Shown: piece by piece, positions 62,538-64,000 of the stretch | Numbering within the stretch: the stretch's first letter is position 1 | How the letters are laid out: every line of letters starts with the position of its first letter | Source: Mycteria americana | Taxonomy: Eukaryota > Chordata > Aves > Ciconiiformes > Ciconiidae | Length of the DNA stretch: 64,000 nt | NCBI RefSeq assembly: GCF_035582795.1 | Contig: NC_134368.1 | Span: forward strand, 3,719,501 to 3,783,500 | Direction of reading: 5' to 3' | Made by a program: the position numbers and the translations under genes | Notes under the pieces: model-generated | Told to the model about the DNA's origin: nothing | The model's database searches: none | The model's input: only the letters and a program-made list of their open reading frames with translations

Positions 62538-63405
62538 GAGTTTAACCTTTTACTGAATAAGCCACATAATTAAAAACAAACAAGAACTCCTCTAGTCCAT
62601 TCATGGTGCTTGAAGATAGGTTGCTCTTTTTAAGCATCAGCTGCAAGACTTGATCAAAAGTTTTGCTTTTCATTCTGTTACAGCTGGTATAAAATAGGAC
62701 AGTTGTTTGTACAACAGAGGCTAGCCAAGAACGTGGGGCTAAAACACTCTGATGCTCCTGTACCCCAGGGATATCAGTAATTTATACATAGTTCCTTTAT
62801 CTTGGCAGTCAGTTTCATGTGACTATACCCAGACTTTTTATTGTTTCCAGATTCTGATGTCTGTATCAAATATATTTGGTTTTGATTGCATTCGGAATTC
62901 TCCAGGCTTGCTCTGCACTTAGGGAGCTGTATAACTTTGTGGCAATGACATATACAGCCCAGCATAACAGATGTGTAGGGGAGAGGCTCGCAGATTTTGT
63001 CTTCTGTATCAACATTGAAAGGATAGAGTAAAAAGAAAATACTGCAAGTGTCTTTGTTCTTACTGAAATATATACTGAAACTCTAGAAAGAGTGCTTGCT
63101 ATGTTGTGAGAACTTCCAGAGGTTATTTCAGAAAACCTTTCCTGTATAAATATGTTTTGCTTGGTTTATATAATGTAAAAAGTTCACTCGCAGCCAAGCT
63201 GCATTATTTTTCTGTAGCCAAGAGACAGAAACACCTCCAGGGACAGGCTAACTGGCCTCATTTATTGTGCAGGCCAGTTCTACTGATACCAACCAGATCC
63301 GGATGATTCATCCTTTGAAGTAAGAGCCAGCTCAGTGTGTCTGAAGGCCTCAGACACCCCCGCCCCGTGGCCTTTGTGTTCTGGATGTTTGGGTTGTTTT
63401 TTATA

Positions 63406-63411
63406 AATAAA
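63406..63411 (+). terminator. DDRGK1: Candidate poly(A) signal AATAAA
   Basis: Canonical hexamer in ATAAATAAAAAATTC, about 915 bp after the DDRGK1 stop; the best placed of the AATAAA sites downstream. Confidence 0.5.
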
Positions 63412-63679
63412 AAATTCAGGCACTATGAGTCATGCAAGTAATGTTACCAGTAAATGGTTATTAATATATTAATTGTAGGTGTCAGTATATTTCCTGCGTA
63501 AGAATATTTATTTTTTTAATAGCCTAATTGATGCTTTGTTAATTCTCCTTTCTGAAATCAACAGAATCTGTGTGGATATACAGTAATTGGGGAGGGCAAG
63601 AGGGGCTGGTTTTGTCTCTGGCAAGCTCAGAGGTAACTTGTGTAGACTAAAAGCTGCGTTATCAGTGAGATGAGTTAGC

Positions 63680-63685
63680 AATAAA
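63680..63685 (+). terminator. DDRGK1: Alternative poly(A) signal AATAAA
   Basis: GCAATAAAAC, followed about 20-30 bases later by AT-rich sequence. It could serve a longer 3' UTR form. Confidence 0.4.
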
Positions 63686-63699
63686 ACAACGGAAGGAAG

Positions 63700-64000
63700 C
63701 ATATTTCCTTTTTAATATCTGCACTACTGCTGAACATGATGCTCTCTGGGAGTGCTGACTTACGGCGCAGCACCACGCGTTGATGTGAAAGAGCGGTATG
63801 TCGTTACTGTGGTGCACACCGATAACCAGCAAAAAGATTACTTGAGATTTGAGCCTTGTATAGTCTCTTAATAATTCAATTCTCTCAATAATTCAATAAT
63901 TAATAATTCAAGTCTTAACTATTCTTTTAATAAAATAAACAATATTGAAAGAATTGCAGATATTTGTATTTGAGATATCTTTTTTAACATGTTGAAGGAT
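63700..64000. other. Downstream flank, no gene recognised
   Basis: AT-rich, with several TAATAATTCAA-type repeats at 63,867-63,910 and AATAAA at 63,929 and 63,934. No coding sequence is seen. Confidence 0.5.

Larger units (their letters stand above)
62491..63430 (+). other. DDRGK1: DDRGK1 3' UTR
   Basis: Follows the stop directly and stays AT-rich. The first good poly(A) signal, AATAAA, is at 63,406-63,411, giving a UTR of about 930 nt. A further AATAAA at 63,680-63,685 could extend it. A 20-bp exact tandem duplication lies only 7 bp after the stop. The exact cleavage point cannot be seen. Confidence 0.6.

Noticed and set aside
1..64000. CRISPR arrays, operons, phage or other bacterial systems
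   Set aside because: The sequence is clearly vertebrate nuclear DNA with introns and LINEs; no spaced direct repeats or bacterial gene layout are present.
1..64000. tRNA, rRNA or endogenous retrovirus sequences
   Set aside because: I saw no tRNA cloverleaf with intact A and B boxes, no rRNA stretch, and no LTR pair or gag/pol/env frames; short decayed pieces could have been missed.

Overview
The window looks like avian nuclear DNA. It carries CR1 non-LTR retrotransposon fragments, including two 3' ends finishing in the typical ATTCTATG-type repeats. It has a few very old MIR-like SINE relics, a CpG-island promoter, and one split vertebrate gene with canonical GT-AG introns. The CR1 content and sparse repeats point to a bird; nothing seen fixes the species.

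Layout. 1-13.1 kb is gene-poor intergenic DNA with CR1 copies at about 0.97-1.8 kb and 11.2-12.2 kb, MIR-like relics near 4.0, 5.7 and 6.4 kb, and AT-rich islands that could be conserved non-coding elements. At 13,140-14,131 (+) lies an almost intact seven-transmembrane receptor of the V1R/ORA (class A-like olfactory/vomeronasal) type, broken by one frameshift in its second extracellular loop. Just downstream, on the minus strand at about 14.1-14.7 kb, there are membrane-helix-like peptides in shifting frames that may be a decayed second gene. 14.7-23.3 kb is again gene-poor, with an old minus-strand CR1 near 16.7-17.1 kb and a weak hint of a minus-strand 3' end at 22.0-22.5 kb.

23.4-63.7 kb is occupied by DDRGK1 (UFBP1/C20orf116), the ER-membrane adaptor of the UFM1 E3 ligase complex. 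I could place all nine coding exons: 900 nt in total, 299 codons plus stop, reading frame kept across every junction. The protein has an N-terminal membrane anchor, a basic linker, a long charged coiled coil and the C-terminal DDRGK/winged-helix domain with the DDRGK signature lysine at residue 250. The introns are long (up to about 10 kb) and hold mostly unique sequence, a CR1 fragment, an amniote SINE relic, long homopolymers (including G28) and a near-perfect 22-bp inverted repeat.

The most notable item is the V1R/ORA-type receptor. Birds are generally considered to lack a vomeronasal organ and most or all V1R genes, so a copy with a single visible lesion is either a late loss or a sequence error hiding a live gene.
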